DNA of 64,000 nt from NCBI GenBank assembly GCA_029856155.1, contig JAHQWL010000096.1, positions 1 through 64,000 of the forward strand. Direction: 5' to 3'. Made by a program: the position numbers and the translations under genes. Under the pieces are notes generated by a model, which saw nothing but the letters and a program-made list of their open reading frames with translations, was not told the DNA's origin and ran no database searches. The stretch comes from Promethearchaeia archaeon. GTDB taxonomy: Archaea > Asgardarchaeota > Lokiarchaeia > Sigyniarchaeales > SOKP01. Shown here one piece after another: positions 28,408-37,154 of the stretch (its first letter is position 1; every line of letters begins with the position of its first letter).

Positions 28408-29325
28408 TTACATTATTTCTCTGTTAAAGATCTCAAGTGAATCCTGTAGGTCAGGACTTTCTACTACTATAACCATTTTTTTAACACCCAAATTTTCAAC
28501 TTTCTGTATTTTTTCTTTAATATCCTCAGAAGTACCCATAAATAGGTATTTCATGTGGGATTCTAAGATTTCTCTTTCTCTTCTTAGACTTTCAAGACTT
28601 TCCTGACTGTCTACTATTGTAACATTAGAGAAAAGAGAGATCTCGAACTCCGAAGGATCACGGTTGTACTTCTTTAGTTTTTCTTTAATTGTAGAAATAC
28701 TATCTCTCAATACTTCTTGTTGTTGTACATCTAAATAGGGTAAGTTTATTCCATCTGCTTCTCTACAAGCAATATCAATCATTCTCTTTCCATTTGTTCC
28801 TATTACGATCTGCGGGTACGGTTTCTGAATGGATTTAGGAAAATTCCTATGTCTTTCCAGTTTCCAAAAATTACCCACAAAGTTAGTTTCATCTTCAGTA
28901 AATATCTTCTTATAGATGGTCAGTGATTCCTCTATCTCATCAACTCTTCTCTTTGGTGTGTGAAATGGGTAACCATACGCCATATATTCTTCAGCATACC
29001 ATCCTGCCCCTAACCATAATAAAACTCGCCCATTAGAAATATGATCTAAAGTCAGTATAACTTTAGCTAAATAAGCTGGATTACGAAAGGAGTTACACAA
29101 CACAATATGACCTAATTTGATTTTGTTAGTTTGCGTTGCTAAAGCTGCTAATAGTGTATTAGCCTCTAGAAAGGTTTCTTTTTTTTCTTGAGTGTCATCA
29201 AAACCTAATAAATGATCAGTAACATGAACAGATTCAAACTCTAATCCTTCAAGTCTCACCGTTAGATCCCTAATTTCAGGATAGGTACGATATGAAGGAT
29301 TTCTTACACAATACCCAAATCTCAT
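28408..29325 (-). CDS. LLM-class F420-dependent oxidoreductase
   Basis: 305 residues, luciferase-like TIM barrel. Signatures are VHVTDHLLGF, IKLGHIVLCNSFRNPAYLA, LDHISNGRVLLWLGAGW and PQIVIGTNGKRMI. Members use coenzyme F420 (some FMN) to reduce or oxidise diverse substrates. It is related to but distinct from methylene-H4MPT reductase (Mer), and I do not see grounds to call it Mer. Downstream lies only the remnant at 28347. Presence of F420 in the organism is also suggested by the FrhB-like gene at 53 kb. Confidence 0.9.
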   Translation of the reverse strand: MRFGYCVRNPSYRTYPEIRDLTVRLEGLEFESVHVTDHLLGFDDTQEKKETFLEANTLLAALATQTNKIKLGHIVLCNSFRNPAYLAKVILTLDHISNGRVLLWLGAGWYAEEYMAYGYPFHTPKRRVDEIEESLTIYKKIFTEDETNFVGNFWKLERHRNFPKSIQKPYPQIVIGTNGKRMIDIACREADGINLPYLDVQQQEVLRDSISTIKEKLKKYNRDPSEFEISLFSNVTIVDSQESLESLRREREILESHMKYLFMGTSEDIKEKIQKVENLGVKKMVIVVESPDLQDSLEIFNREIM

Positions 29326-29487
29326 AGGCTTAAAAAAAACCTAAAAATATTAAATCTTATTATTTTCGTCAAAACACGCAAATATAAACCCATTAGGCTG
29401 AAGTATTATATTTCAAATGATCTGTGAGATCATACAGTGAAAAATTATAGAGAATGCAAAAAACACTAAAAATAAAAGTTAGAAAGA

Positions 29488-29757
29488 TTATAAAGGAAAA
29501 ACTTGCTCGGCTTCTTTCTCGTCAAATTCTAACTCGCGCAATCGGATACGGATCTCACGGGGAGTAAAAGAAGTTTTTAACACTTCCAACACGTTATCAT
29601 GTAAGGCTTTCAAATTATCCATCGCTGCTTGATAATAGAAATTTTTCTCATTAAAGTTTATAGCAACAATGTCGTTTAAGCCAGCGAGCGCCTCCCGAAC
29701 ATTCCTATAATAAGCCATTACATCATCCAATTTTTCTTCTTTTTCTATATGTCCCAT
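29488..29757 (-). CDS. Small helical protein, intact member of a local three-copy family
   Basis: 89 residues, ATG start, highly charged and predicted entirely helical. The C-terminal half (NLKALHDNVLEVLKTSFTPR onward) is shared with the copy at 34188-34361 and its last 16 residues with the remnant at 28347. The TPREIRIRLRELEFDEKEAE segment could be a small three-helix or helix-hairpin domain. I do not recognise a family. It diverges from the 113-residue gene at 30350, fragments of which also occur beside the copy at 34.1 kb, so the two genes have been copied together. Confidence 0.65.
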   Translation of the reverse strand: MGHIEKEEKLDDVMAYYRNVREALAGLNDIVAINFNEKNFYYQAAMDNLKALHDNVLEVLKTSFTPREIRIRLRELEFDEKEAEQVFPL

Positions 29758-29825
29758 TTTATTCCCTCAATCATTTACGTGTTTTACAATTATTGATAAT
29801 AAATTTCGATATATAAAGGTGTCGC

Positions 29826-29882
29826 TTTTCGATCATAACGTTGCGATGATACGATCAACCTTTTACATCAAACCGATCAGAA
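29826..29882. repeat. Three CGATCA repeats spaced exactly 22 bp
   Basis: CGATCA occurs at 29830-29835, 29852-29857 and 29874-29879, and a shorter CGAT at 29807-29810 may be a degenerate fourth unit. The 22-bp period equals about two helical turns and puts the sites on one face of the DNA. I infer a regulator-binding array upstream of the divergent small genes. Confidence 0.4.
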
Positions 29883-29928
29883 TTTATGAATACAATCACA
29901 AATTTTAAGGATATGAAAAAAATATTTT

Positions 29929-29940
29929 GCATTATAATGC
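29929..29940. promoter_or_regulatory. Perfect 12-bp palindrome
   Basis: GCATTATAATGC is a perfect palindrome in the centre of the divergent intergenic region. It could be a dimer-binding operator or, because of its TATA core, part of a promoter. Confidence 0.3.
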
Positions 29941-30349
29941 TGGTTTTTGGTTACGAAAAGTGTCGATTGTGATTGATTTAATCAATAAAACAAAAGTGAA
30001 TGTCGGATGTTGATCATTTTTTTGTCGTTGAATGACTGAAAGGTTACTTTGTTCAATATATTTTGCTTTTTCCAGTCAATTACATTCCGAAATTGTTTCT
30101 TACATTCTAAATAAAAAATATGAAAAATTCATTACAACCCAAAAAGATCCCACAAGAGAATATGATCATTTTTTCGTCATTTTGTACATTTTAAAAATAC
30201 AGAATGTTTTGTTTTGACAGATTCCGTACTTTTCATTGAGAATTATGACTGAAAACATTTAAATATGAGAGTGATAGTATAGTGATCAGTCAAAAAATAT
30301 TAAAAATAAAAATAAATAAATCAAAAATGTTAGGATGTGATAACGAAAA

Positions 30350-30691
30350 ATGGAACCATTATCAAAAATAGAAGAAAAAGTTTCTAGGCTAACAGATATC
30401 CAAAGGACTGATATTTATGAATATGCGAAAAGGGTGAGTAAGGAGACTCTGGAAGAAATATGTCCCGCGCTATTACGGTTGGCATTAGATTCTGAGCGGG
30501 GGATGCTCAAAAACCAGTTAGGTAATGTAATTTTTCATCTTCAGAAAAATGAAAGAATTAATACAGTAATTGGGCTTCAGAAGTTGCTTGATGCAGGTTT
30601 GATAGTTAATCCTGATGAGATGTTCAAGATTCTTGAGAGTTCTGAAGCGGATGCTCAGGAATTAGCCAAAAAAATTAAAGGGGTTTTGTAA
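30350..30691 (+). CDS. Small helical protein of unknown function, partner of the 89-residue family
   Basis: 113 residues with an ATG start, all predicted helix, with a hydrophobic heptad-like pattern in LKNQLGNVIFHLQKN and a short motif TVIGLQKLLDAG. That motif recurs with near-identical DNA at 34148-34172, just upstream of the third copy of the 89-residue family, which marks this gene as the other half of a duplicated pair. No DNA-binding, nuclease or transmembrane signature is visible. A T-tract directly follows the stop. I infer a lineage-specific two-gene module. A toxin-antitoxin pair is possible but unsupported. Confidence 0.65.
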   Translation: MEPLSKIEEKVSRLTDIQRTDIYEYAKRVSKETLEEICPALLRLALDSERGMLKNQLGNVIFHLQKNERINTVIGLQKLLDAGLIVNPDEMFKILESSEADAQELAKKIKGVL

Positions 30692-30695
30692 ATTC

Positions 30696-30704
30696 TTTTT
30701 TTTT
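30696..30704 (+). terminator. T-tract terminator
   Basis: Nine consecutive T begin 5 bp after the stop of the 113-residue gene. Confidence 0.45.
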
Positions 30705-30841
30705 CAAGACCTTTAATAGATTATTTTTAATCTAGTTTTTATTATAGGTAAGAGGATAAATATTATTATTGAAAAATCTTACTTTAACATAAGACCTAAA
30801 TTTGGATTTTTTTTGTCAAATTCTTTTAGCTTTTATTAAAG

Positions 30842-32122
30842 ATGTCAGATTTCCTAAAAAAATTAGCAGATTTAAACACAAGAGATGCAAGATTAAATAA
30901 TATTATTGATGAGTGTAATAAGAAGCTTAAAGTAAATCCTAACTCAATTGAGTTATTAATTCAATTAGCAGAAGCTTATAATTTAACTGGCCAATATAAA
31001 AAAGCTGTACTATTATGTAAAGAAATTCTAAAATTAAAACGAGATTATAAACCTGCCTTGAATAACCTGTTCTTTGCATATGATCGGCTCGAGAGTTTTG
31101 ATCAAGCATTAAAGATTTTTAAAAGATATTTAGAAGAATTCAATTTAGAAAAAAAAGAAGAATTACAGAGACTTTCTTTCTCTATTTATCTCAAAAATTA
31201 TTTTAAAGATAATAAAGATGAACCATTTTTAGAAATTCACCTACCCCCCCATTACCCTTCAAAAGTAATAGATATAAATTTCAGTACTTCATTTCATTTC
31301 TCTAAAATTGGATGGTCCTCGCACAATTCTGATATTCTTAGAATTACATTAGAAAAGTATCCTCAAGATATTGAATTATGGAATTCTCTAGGATTTAGTT
31401 ATTTTTCTATGGAAAAATATGATGATGCTAAAAATGCATTTGATAAAGCTTTAGAGATTGATGACAAAAATATCATGACTCATTACCTTCTAGGTTCTTT
31501 TTATTTGAAAAATAAAGAACCTGAAAAAGCGAAAATAGAGTTTATTTCTGTTATTATCCATTTACCTGTATCATGGAATAGAGGTATTTCATTGATAGAA
31601 GAATCTTCTCAAAATCTTACTTTAAACATACAAGCATTGAATAAATTAGGAGAAGCTTATATTAAATGTGGAGAATATGAAGAAGCAATTAAAGATTTAT
31701 TAAAAGCTTTAACTTTGACTAAACTATCATTTCCTTCAATAACAACTCTTTTTGTAAGATCTTCAAAGAGTTTTGTCTTGTCATATATATATAAGAATTT
31801 AGGTATTGCTTATTATTCTTTAGATGATATTAAAAAGGCTCTAAAGATGTTTAAGAGAGCATTAAAACATGATCCTGAAAATGTTGAGATTTTAGAATGT
31901 TTAGGAGAGATATATTTTGACATGAAAAAGTATAAAAATGCATCTGAAGTTTTTCAACATGTTGCAGGAATCAAACCAGAAGATCCTCGGGGTTGGCATA
32001 TGCTATCTAAATCATATTATAACAGTAGTAGGACTGAAAATGCTAAAGAAGCAAATTTAAAATGTTTAGGACTTGATCCTAACTATAAACCAGCATTAGA
32101 ATTACGTAAGGAACTAATTTGA
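30842..32122 (+). CDS. TPR-repeat protein
   Basis: 426 residues. At least seven tetratricopeptide repeats are visible, for example AYNLTGQYKKAVLLCKEIL, SYFSMEKYDDAKNAFDKALE, AYIKCGEYEEAIKDLLKAL, AYYSLDDIKKALKMFKRAL and EIYFDMKKYKNASEVFQHV. The spacing is 34 residues, with the small-residue positions 8, 20 and 27 conserved. A non-repeat stretch (about 110-165) interrupts the array. TPR arrays are protein-binding scaffolds. There is no catalytic domain, signal peptide or membrane segment. Neighbours do not suggest a partner. Confidence 0.88.
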   Translation: MSDFLKKLADLNTRDARLNNIIDECNKKLKVNPNSIELLIQLAEAYNLTGQYKKAVLLCKEILKLKRDYKPALNNLFFAYDRLESFDQALKIFKRYLEEFNLEKKEELQRLSFSIYLKNYFKDNKDEPFLEIHLPPHYPSKVIDINFSTSFHFSKIGWSSHNSDILRITLEKYPQDIELWNSLGFSYFSMEKYDDAKNAFDKALEIDDKNIMTHYLLGSFYLKNKEPEKAKIEFISVIIHLPVSWNRGISLIEESSQNLTLNIQALNKLGEAYIKCGEYEEAIKDLLKALTLTKLSFPSITTLFVRSSKSFVLSYIYKNLGIAYYSLDDIKKALKMFKRALKHDPENVEILECLGEIYFDMKKYKNASEVFQHVAGIKPEDPRGWHMLSKSYYNSSRTENAKEANLKCLGLDPNYKPALELRKELI

Positions 32123-32189
32123 GTTTAGTCTGAATTCTTAAAGAAAGATACAAATGAAATTTAGAAGTAAGAATAATAAAAGTTGTATT

Positions 32190-33284
32190 TTAGTTCGCGT
32201 TGAGTTTAATAATTTCTTCTTTTGATAAAAGATATCCATGGTTTGATTTCCATACTAAAATGTAATTGAATAAGAAGCTGAGAATGTAAGGTAACTTGGT
32301 AAATGGTCCAAATTTGATAAATTCCTTTGAATTATATGATTTACAGATTTTAATAAAATCATAATTCTCTAATATATTTCTATGACTTGCAAGGGGACCT
32401 TTGCTAGATATAAAATTGAATGTAGTTTTTTTATTGAGTGCAATTTTACATAAAGTTTTTTGCTTTTTAAGCAGAAATTCATTTTCATTGAAAACTAATT
32501 GATTATTTTTATAAGATGTTCTTTTTACCATACTAAAAATTTGAACAACTACAACAATAGCATAGGCTACACCACAAGAATAAATTACTAATGGAACTAC
32601 TAAATTATTAACGAAAAGAGATATTATATAATTTAATAGATAACAGAAAATAGGAATTAAAATTAACACAACCGAGTATATTACCTTTAACTTTTTTAAT
32701 TGTTTTAATTTTACAACCGAAATTTCATACATTTGGGGAAATTGGAAATTAGTTTCATTACATATTTGTTTCAACCTTTCTTCAACCTTTCCATAGTAAA
32801 AATATATGGATTCGATAATATTTTGAAGTGTATGCATATTAGGGACATTTTTTATTGAAATTTTTTTGGGAATTAAATCATTAGTCACGAATTCAATTGT
32901 TCCAGAATCAAAATTTTTATCAAAAAACCTTTTACGAAAAACAATACCCCTAAAAGAATTTAAAGGGTAGGAATGTACATTTTTTAAAGGTAAAGGAGAT
33001 TTATCATAATGATACACATAGAGATTTATATTTGTTAAAAGAAAGTAACATATTTTTTTTTCATCTTTAATATTGAAACGAATTAGAGTTGGATTAATTA
33101 CTATAAGTGATACACTTATCGCAAGAATACTTATAAGTAAATCATCTAAAGCATATATAAGTAAGACTGAAAAAAAAACATCTAAACCTCCCACCATTAA
33201 AGATATAGAAAAAATCATTGCTTTTTTATTCACAATTTTTGGAGATTTATATAAAATAATTTCATCCTCATCGATTCTTTGCAA
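32190..33284 (-). CDS. Membrane protein of unknown function
   Basis: 364 residues from TTG 33284. The frame is open eight codons further upstream with no ATG, so the start is uncertain. Two hydrophobic helices near 23-66 and two near 205-255 alternate with soluble segments rich in beta strands and lysine, reminiscent of duplicated PH-like (bPH) membrane proteins. The first unit begins DEDEIILYKSPK, a typical opening for such domains. The function is unknown. It follows the TPR gene in convergent orientation, 67 bp apart. Confidence 0.65.
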   Translation of the reverse strand: MQRIDEDEIILYKSPKIVNKKAMIFSISLMVGGLDVFFSVLLIYALDDLLISILAISVSLIVINPTLIRFNIKDEKKICYFLLTNINLYVYHYDKSPLPLKNVHSYPLNSFRGIVFRKRFFDKNFDSGTIEFVTNDLIPKKISIKNVPNMHTLQNIIESIYFYYGKVEERLKQICNETNFQFPQMYEISVVKLKQLKKLKVIYSVVLILIPIFCYLLNYIISLFVNNLVVPLVIYSCGVAYAIVVVVQIFSMVKRTSYKNNQLVFNENEFLLKKQKTLCKIALNKKTTFNFISSKGPLASHRNILENYDFIKICKSYNSKEFIKFGPFTKLPYILSFLFNYILVWKSNHGYLLSKEEIIKLNAN

Positions 33285-33377
33285 TAGAATATCAGGGATA
33301 ATGATTTCTCACCAAATTCTTTTGTTAAAAACTTAGAATTTTTTTAAAGTCTTTTTTGTTTATTATATTTAAATTTT

Positions 33378-33995
33378 TTATATATCTTGATTCTCAATAG
33401 ACTTCCCACATTTACTGCAAAAGCTCGCATTAAGGGAAATTTTTTTTCCACAAAAGGGACATATACTTTTGGGAGCGACTTCTGAAAGAGGAACAACATT
33501 TTGAGTTCTGCCTCTCCTTCCAGCTTCTGAATATGACAGAAAAGAACCCATTCCTATCGCTAGAGTTCCTCCCATAATCGGGCCAATAGCACCAAATCCT
33601 GGATTTAGAGAACTCCAAATGCCATATGGGAAGTTTCCATTATAAGTATAAAAATCTAATGATATTAATGACACTATTGTTCCACCTAAAATAAAACCAC
33701 CGCACCATATCCATAAATTCCCTATATTTTTATTTTCGAAGTACTTACGGTGGTATAAGTACCCAGTTAGTATTAATATCATTGAAAATGCCAATACCAC
33801 TATGGTTATGCTTATTCCAGTAATAAGAATTACTTTATCATTAATAAATTCAATTTGATTACTAGAACTTCTTTGAAAAACTAATCCCCACATCCAAATG
33901 CTAAAATATGTATAAAGAGTAGCAATTGGAGTTAATATTCCAACTAGGGCTAGTATTCCGCTAAAAAAGGGAAATAACCACCAATATTTTTTCAT
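33378..33995 (-). CDS. Four-helix membrane protein with C-terminal zinc ribbon
   Basis: 205 residues. Four hydrophobic helices lie near 8-30, 52-75, 92-112 and 133-150, with a glycine-rich third loop (GFGAIGPIMGGTLAIGMG). The tail has CPFCGKKISLNASFCSKCGK, a double-CxxC zinc ribbon. This architecture is common among archaeal proteins of unknown function. The ribbon probably mediates protein contacts on the cytoplasmic side. It is 93 bp upstream of the preceding minus-strand membrane gene and might share a transcript with it. Confidence 0.7.
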   Translation of the reverse strand: MKKYWWLFPFFSGILALVGILTPIATLYTYFSIWMWGLVFQRSSSNQIEFINDKVILITGISITIVVLAFSMILILTGYLYHRKYFENKNIGNLWIWCGGFILGGTIVSLISLDFYTYNGNFPYGIWSSLNPGFGAIGPIMGGTLAIGMGSFLSYSEAGRRGRTQNVVPLSEVAPKSICPFCGKKISLNASFCSKCGKSIENQDI

Positions 33996-34132
33996 TTTAA
34001 CAACACTCTAATTATGATTACTGGATTTTTATAATTCAAAATAATTCAATTAATGTTTTTAATATAAAATTTTCTGTGATATATATATAAATTCTACTAT
34101 ATAAAGAAAAAATTGTCACTAGGGAGACTTAG

Positions 34133-34177
34133 AGGAAGCATATTAGTACGGTGATTGGGCTTCAAAAACTTGTCTGA
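34133..34177 (+). pseudogene. Remnant of the 113-residue gene at 30350
   Basis: Between in-frame stops the sequence reads R-K-H-I-S-T-V-I-G-L-Q-K-L-V. The intact gene has NERINTVIGLQKLLDAG at residues about 74-90. The match at DNA level (ACGGTGATTGGGCTTCAAAA) shows common origin. The fragment is truncated on both sides and overlaps the apparent start of the next open frame in another frame. Confidence 0.75.
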
Positions 34178-34187
34178 AATTTTAAAC

Positions 34188-34361
34188 ATGTATTTTAACG
34201 AGAAGGACTTCTATCATCAAGCAGCGAGGGATAATTTGAAAGCTTTACATGATAATGTGTTAGAAGTGCTAAAAGCTTCTTTTACTCCTCGGGAGATTCG
34301 GATGCGATTGCGGGAGTTAGAGTTTGACGAGAAGGAAGCCGAGAAAGTGTTTCTTTTATAA
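34188..34361 (+). CDS. Truncated copy of the 89-residue helical protein
   Basis: 57 residues from ATG 34188; TTG 34155 would add 11 residues encoded by the overlapping remnant of another gene and is not trusted. Homology to the 29488 gene covers FNEKDFYHQAARDNLKALHD to the end with only a few changes, and the first 30 residues are lost. It may still make a short protein or be a pseudogene. It is in the opposite orientation to the intact copy, so copying involved inversion or rejoining. Confidence 0.5.
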   Translation: MYFNEKDFYHQAARDNLKALHDNVLEVLKASFTPREIRMRLRELEFDEKEAEKVFLL

Positions 34362-34440
34362 ATTGATTGCATTTTATCTTTAGCATATTTTTTGAACTTA
34401 CTCTTTTTATAGCTTAATTTTAATTATTTATCTCAAGAGT

Positions 34441-34575
34441 GGATTATCCTGTCCCGAACTTAGGTTGCCATAATTACAATCAGTATACCCGGCAAAATTT
34501 AGGATCCAGTTCAACTCAGTGGCTCAATAATAGATTGTTTGATTTAGGTTGTGTACACCGGCTTTTTTCTTTCCT
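34441..34575. other. Intergenic stretch richer in GC, with loose repeats
   Basis: Bases here are visibly richer in G and C than other spacers. Two similar units occur, one with AGGTTG followed by ATACCCGGC (about 34460-34493) and one with AGGTTG followed by TACACCGGC (about 34547-34563), the latter including the palindrome GTGTACAC and a T-rich run after it. This could be a small structured RNA or a terminator. No tRNA fold is present. Confidence 0.25.
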
Positions 34576-34641
34576 CCAAGTTTAATAACTTAAATATTAT
34601 CGAAAATTACACTAGTTAAATCCAAATGTATATAGTAAAAG

Positions 34642-34881
34642 ATGTTTATGAAGGAAGAAGAAATCATTGAGGAATTAAAAAAATTAGGAGAAAAAGTTGG
34701 TAGTAATATAAGAATTAATCAAGATATTCGTACTATTCTTATGGTTATAATGATATCCCTTGTGCTTTTCATGGTTTTGTTGTTAATAAGTTTTCCTGAC
34801 CCTTTCATTGCCTCTTTTATACTCATAGTTCCTTTGTTTGTAGGAATATATGAAATATTGAGAAGAAGGGGTTGGATCTAA
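34642..34881 (+). CDS. Small two-helix membrane protein
   Basis: 79 residues from ATG 34642. A charged N-terminus (EEEIIEELKKLGEKVGSN) precedes two hydrophobic helices (about 33-53 and 55-72), followed by a basic end RRRGW, fitting an N-in hairpin with the positive side inside. It could be a small accessory membrane protein. There are no homologues that I can name and no operon partner. The gap before it (34362-34641) holds only the GC-richer stretch. Confidence 0.5.
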   Translation: MFMKEEEIIEELKKLGEKVGSNIRINQDIRTILMVIMISLVLFMVLLLISFPDPFIASFILIVPLFVGIYEILRRRGWI

Positions 34882-35185
34882 ATGAAAAAGACTTGGTGTC
34901 TTATTTATTGTCAATCAATACCTATTCATTTTTCCTAATTTTATTTAATTATCCACAAGTGGGACATTCTGGATTTAAATCAGCCATAGTAATTCTAAAT
35001 GGAATGATTTAGCAGGAATTAATAGATTTAAAGCAATTTCTTTAAATATCAATATTAATTACTTGTAAAATTAATTAATTATGCTTTATTTGAATTTGAA
35101 AAAGTGTTTTAGATGAATAATGAAATGTTAAATAAAGCTAAAAAAGGGCATCTTGAGGCAATATATTTCCGAAATTTTCTATTAA
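34882..35185. other. Intergenic, nothing recognised
   Basis: About 300 AT-rich bases. An open frame starting at 35113 on the + strand is antisense to the next gene and has no coding features. Confidence 0.35.
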
Positions 35186-35635
35186 TTATAGATAAGGCAA
35201 AAATTTCTCTAGAGTTATTTTCGCTCCTATTTTTGACGGGATTTCAACTGCTTTCTTTACTTCATCATAAGAGTAACCCTTGTTGTATAAATTTTCTATT
35301 GCGGGAGAGAATACCTTTTTATAGTATTTATCACCAATTTTATCAATAATTTTATCAAATTCTTTAGTAGTTATCCATTTCTCCTGCTTTCTATGAGTTA
35401 TTGATAAACCTTTTTCCTTTCCCTTTTGTTCTAATTTATATTTCTGAGTTTCTTTTCCTAAGCGTGTTTGATATCCAACGATAGCAATTACAATACCATG
35501 GATCTTTGCCTCTTCTTCATTATGTCCAGCTTTGAGCCAGTCAATACGATGATATTCAGAGATTATATCCCATTTACCTATTTTAATTAACTTTATCTCT
35601 TCTAATTCTTTTGAGTTAAAAGCTTTCGATACCAT
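35186..35635 (-). CDS. Hypothetical 149-residue charged protein
   Basis: Lysine- and glutamate-rich protein with an ATG start. A hydrophobic core around HGIVIAIVGYQTRLGKETQK suggests a small alpha/beta domain, followed by a helical C-terminus. It has no cysteine cluster or membrane helix. I do not recognise a family. It is isolated: both flanks are spacers of 200-300 bp. It may be a recently acquired or lineage-specific gene. Confidence 0.5.
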   Translation of the reverse strand: MVSKAFNSKELEEIKLIKIGKWDIISEYHRIDWLKAGHNEEEAKIHGIVIAIVGYQTRLGKETQKYKLEQKGKEKGLSITHRKQEKWITTKEFDKIIDKIGDKYYKKVFSPAIENLYNKGYSYDEVKKAVEIPSKIGAKITLEKFLPYL

Positions 35636-35835
35636 TTAGTTTAATTATTATTTTTATTATGTATTTTTTAAAAATAAATAAGTAAATCACGATTTTATTT
35701 CTTTCAGTTATTTATTAGAATAAAATAGTGCTTACGCGATTAAATTGAATACTTAAAATTAAAATTCAAATATAATATCTAAGACTTAGGGTATTGTTTA
35801 AGTTTTGGAAAAATGAAATTTAGAAAGATTCCTAA

Positions 35836-36975
35836 TTAATGCCATACAAGTGGTCTATATTCCTTTAAAGGTAATTGTATGGTGCTTTGCGTACGTTGCG
35901 ATTCATATGAAGCTAAAACAATTTCCAAACCAGCTTTACCATCATATATAGTTGGGATCCATTCTTGAGGAAAACCAACATCCTCATTCGAGCGTCCTAA
36001 AATATTGTTTATAAAACTTCGTATCTCTCGAGCATAGCTAAGATTCCAACGATCCTTTGGAAATGTAGTTTCAACTTCCGAAATTTTACTAGTCTTATTT
36101 CTCCTAAAATGTTTTTTTAATGTCATTGGTTTTAAGGAGTACTCATGTGGAACATCAAAAAAATAAGTTCCCTTAGTTCCATGAATTCTACCTAATTCTT
36201 CCCCATAGACACTGCCAAAATAAGCTTCGGAACGCTCAAATATCGCTGTAATATCGCTTTTCTTAAATGATAATAAAACTGTAGAATGGTCTTCATAGGC
36301 TCTAGTCTTATGTACCCGCCTTATTTGAGCACTAACACTCTTTATTTCTCCAAACCACCATCTTAGTAAATCAAAATAGTGAGGTCCATGATCTATGAGA
36401 TCTCCGCCTCCACACTTTTCATCTGTCAACCTCCATAATCCAACTTCTTGTATTAGATCGTTTCTTGGATTCAATCCAAGATCCGGCATAGAATGATACC
36501 AATAAATTGAAGCTTGGATTATATCGCCAATTTCCTTTTTAAATATTTTTTCTTTTATAAATTGGAATCCTAAATCAAATCTTTTTTGAGTTGCCGTTTG
36601 GAAAATTACGTTATTTTTCTCGACAGCTTTAATCATTTTATTAACTTCTACTAAATTTAAACCAATAGGTTTTTCACATAAAATGTGTTTTCCATTCCTA
36701 GCAGCCCGGATAACTTGTTCAGCATGAGCCCAATGAGGAGAACATATGCTTACAGCTTCGATATTCGGGTCATCTAATAGATCTTCTGGTTTTTTATATG
36801 CTTTTGGAACATTATAAAGCTTCTGAGCTTGTTTAAGATGAGATTCGAGGGGATCAGAAACCGCTTCTATCTCTGTGAGTGAAGATTTATGATATATTGG
36901 TAAATGTCCAATGTTGGCTACAGTCCCACATCCTAATACTCCAATTTTTAACTTATTATTAGGCACTTTAATCAC
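35836..36975 (-). CDS. Gfo/Idh/MocA-family NAD(P)-dependent dehydrogenase
   Basis: 379 residues from GTG 36975. An N-terminal Rossmann fold with GVLGCGTVANIGHLP is followed by the family EKP motif in LCEKPIGLN and a C-terminal alpha/beta domain with GGGDLIDHGPHYFDLLRWW, where the histidine is catalytic or substrate-binding. These enzymes oxidise or reduce sugar or cyclitol hydroxyls. It is a single gene. No sugar transporter or nucleotide-sugar gene adjoins it, so the substrate is open. The gene ends about 200 bp from the hypothetical protein at 35.6 kb. Confidence 0.9.
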   Translation of the reverse strand: MIKVPNNKLKIGVLGCGTVANIGHLPIYHKSSLTEIEAVSDPLESHLKQAQKLYNVPKAYKKPEDLLDDPNIEAVSICSPHWAHAEQVIRAARNGKHILCEKPIGLNLVEVNKMIKAVEKNNVIFQTATQKRFDLGFQFIKEKIFKKEIGDIIQASIYWYHSMPDLGLNPRNDLIQEVGLWRLTDEKCGGGDLIDHGPHYFDLLRWWFGEIKSVSAQIRRVHKTRAYEDHSTVLLSFKKSDITAIFERSEAYFGSVYGEELGRIHGTKGTYFFDVPHEYSLKPMTLKKHFRRNKTSKISEVETTFPKDRWNLSYAREIRSFINNILGRSNEDVGFPQEWIPTIYDGKAGLEIVLASYESQRTQSTIQLPLKEYRPLVWH

Positions 36976-37154
36976 GCTTAAATTTATAATTATTATAGGA
37001 TGAATTAGGCATGAATTTCTTTAAAAATTTTAACATTTAGAGAATTCATTTTAGATCTCAACCTTTTTTTAATGATTAGGTACTTTTTAAACCTTATAAA
37101 GAGAGTTAAATTAATATTTAACAGAATAAAAATTGAATATTAAACCGCTTAAAT

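Larger units (their letters stand above)
29758..30349. other. 592-bp divergent intergenic region with repeats
   Basis: Separates the 89-residue and 113-residue genes. It holds CGATCA repeats at exact 22-bp spacing, a perfect 12-bp palindrome (29929-29940), and a second direct repeat TGATCATTTTTTYGTCRT at 30011-30028 and 30163-30180. A 61-codon open frame at 30032-30217 overlaps the second repeat unit and shows no coding features that I trust. Confidence 0.5.

Noticed and set aside
28408..29325. LLM oxidoreductase as methylene-H4MPT reductase (Mer)
   Set aside because: It has the general LLM/F420 pattern but nothing specific to Mer; left as family level.
30032..30217. 61-codon open frame on the + strand between the divergent small genes
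   Set aside because: No recognisable domain, overlaps a direct repeat and sits in a regulatory-looking spacer; not enough to call a gene.
34155..34187. TTG start for the truncated copy of the small helical protein
   Set aside because: The added residues come from an overlapping fragment of the 113-residue gene in another frame and are not homologous to the family.
35113..35349. 78-codon open frame on the + strand
   Set aside because: Mostly antisense to the 149-residue gene at 35186-35635 and without coding features.
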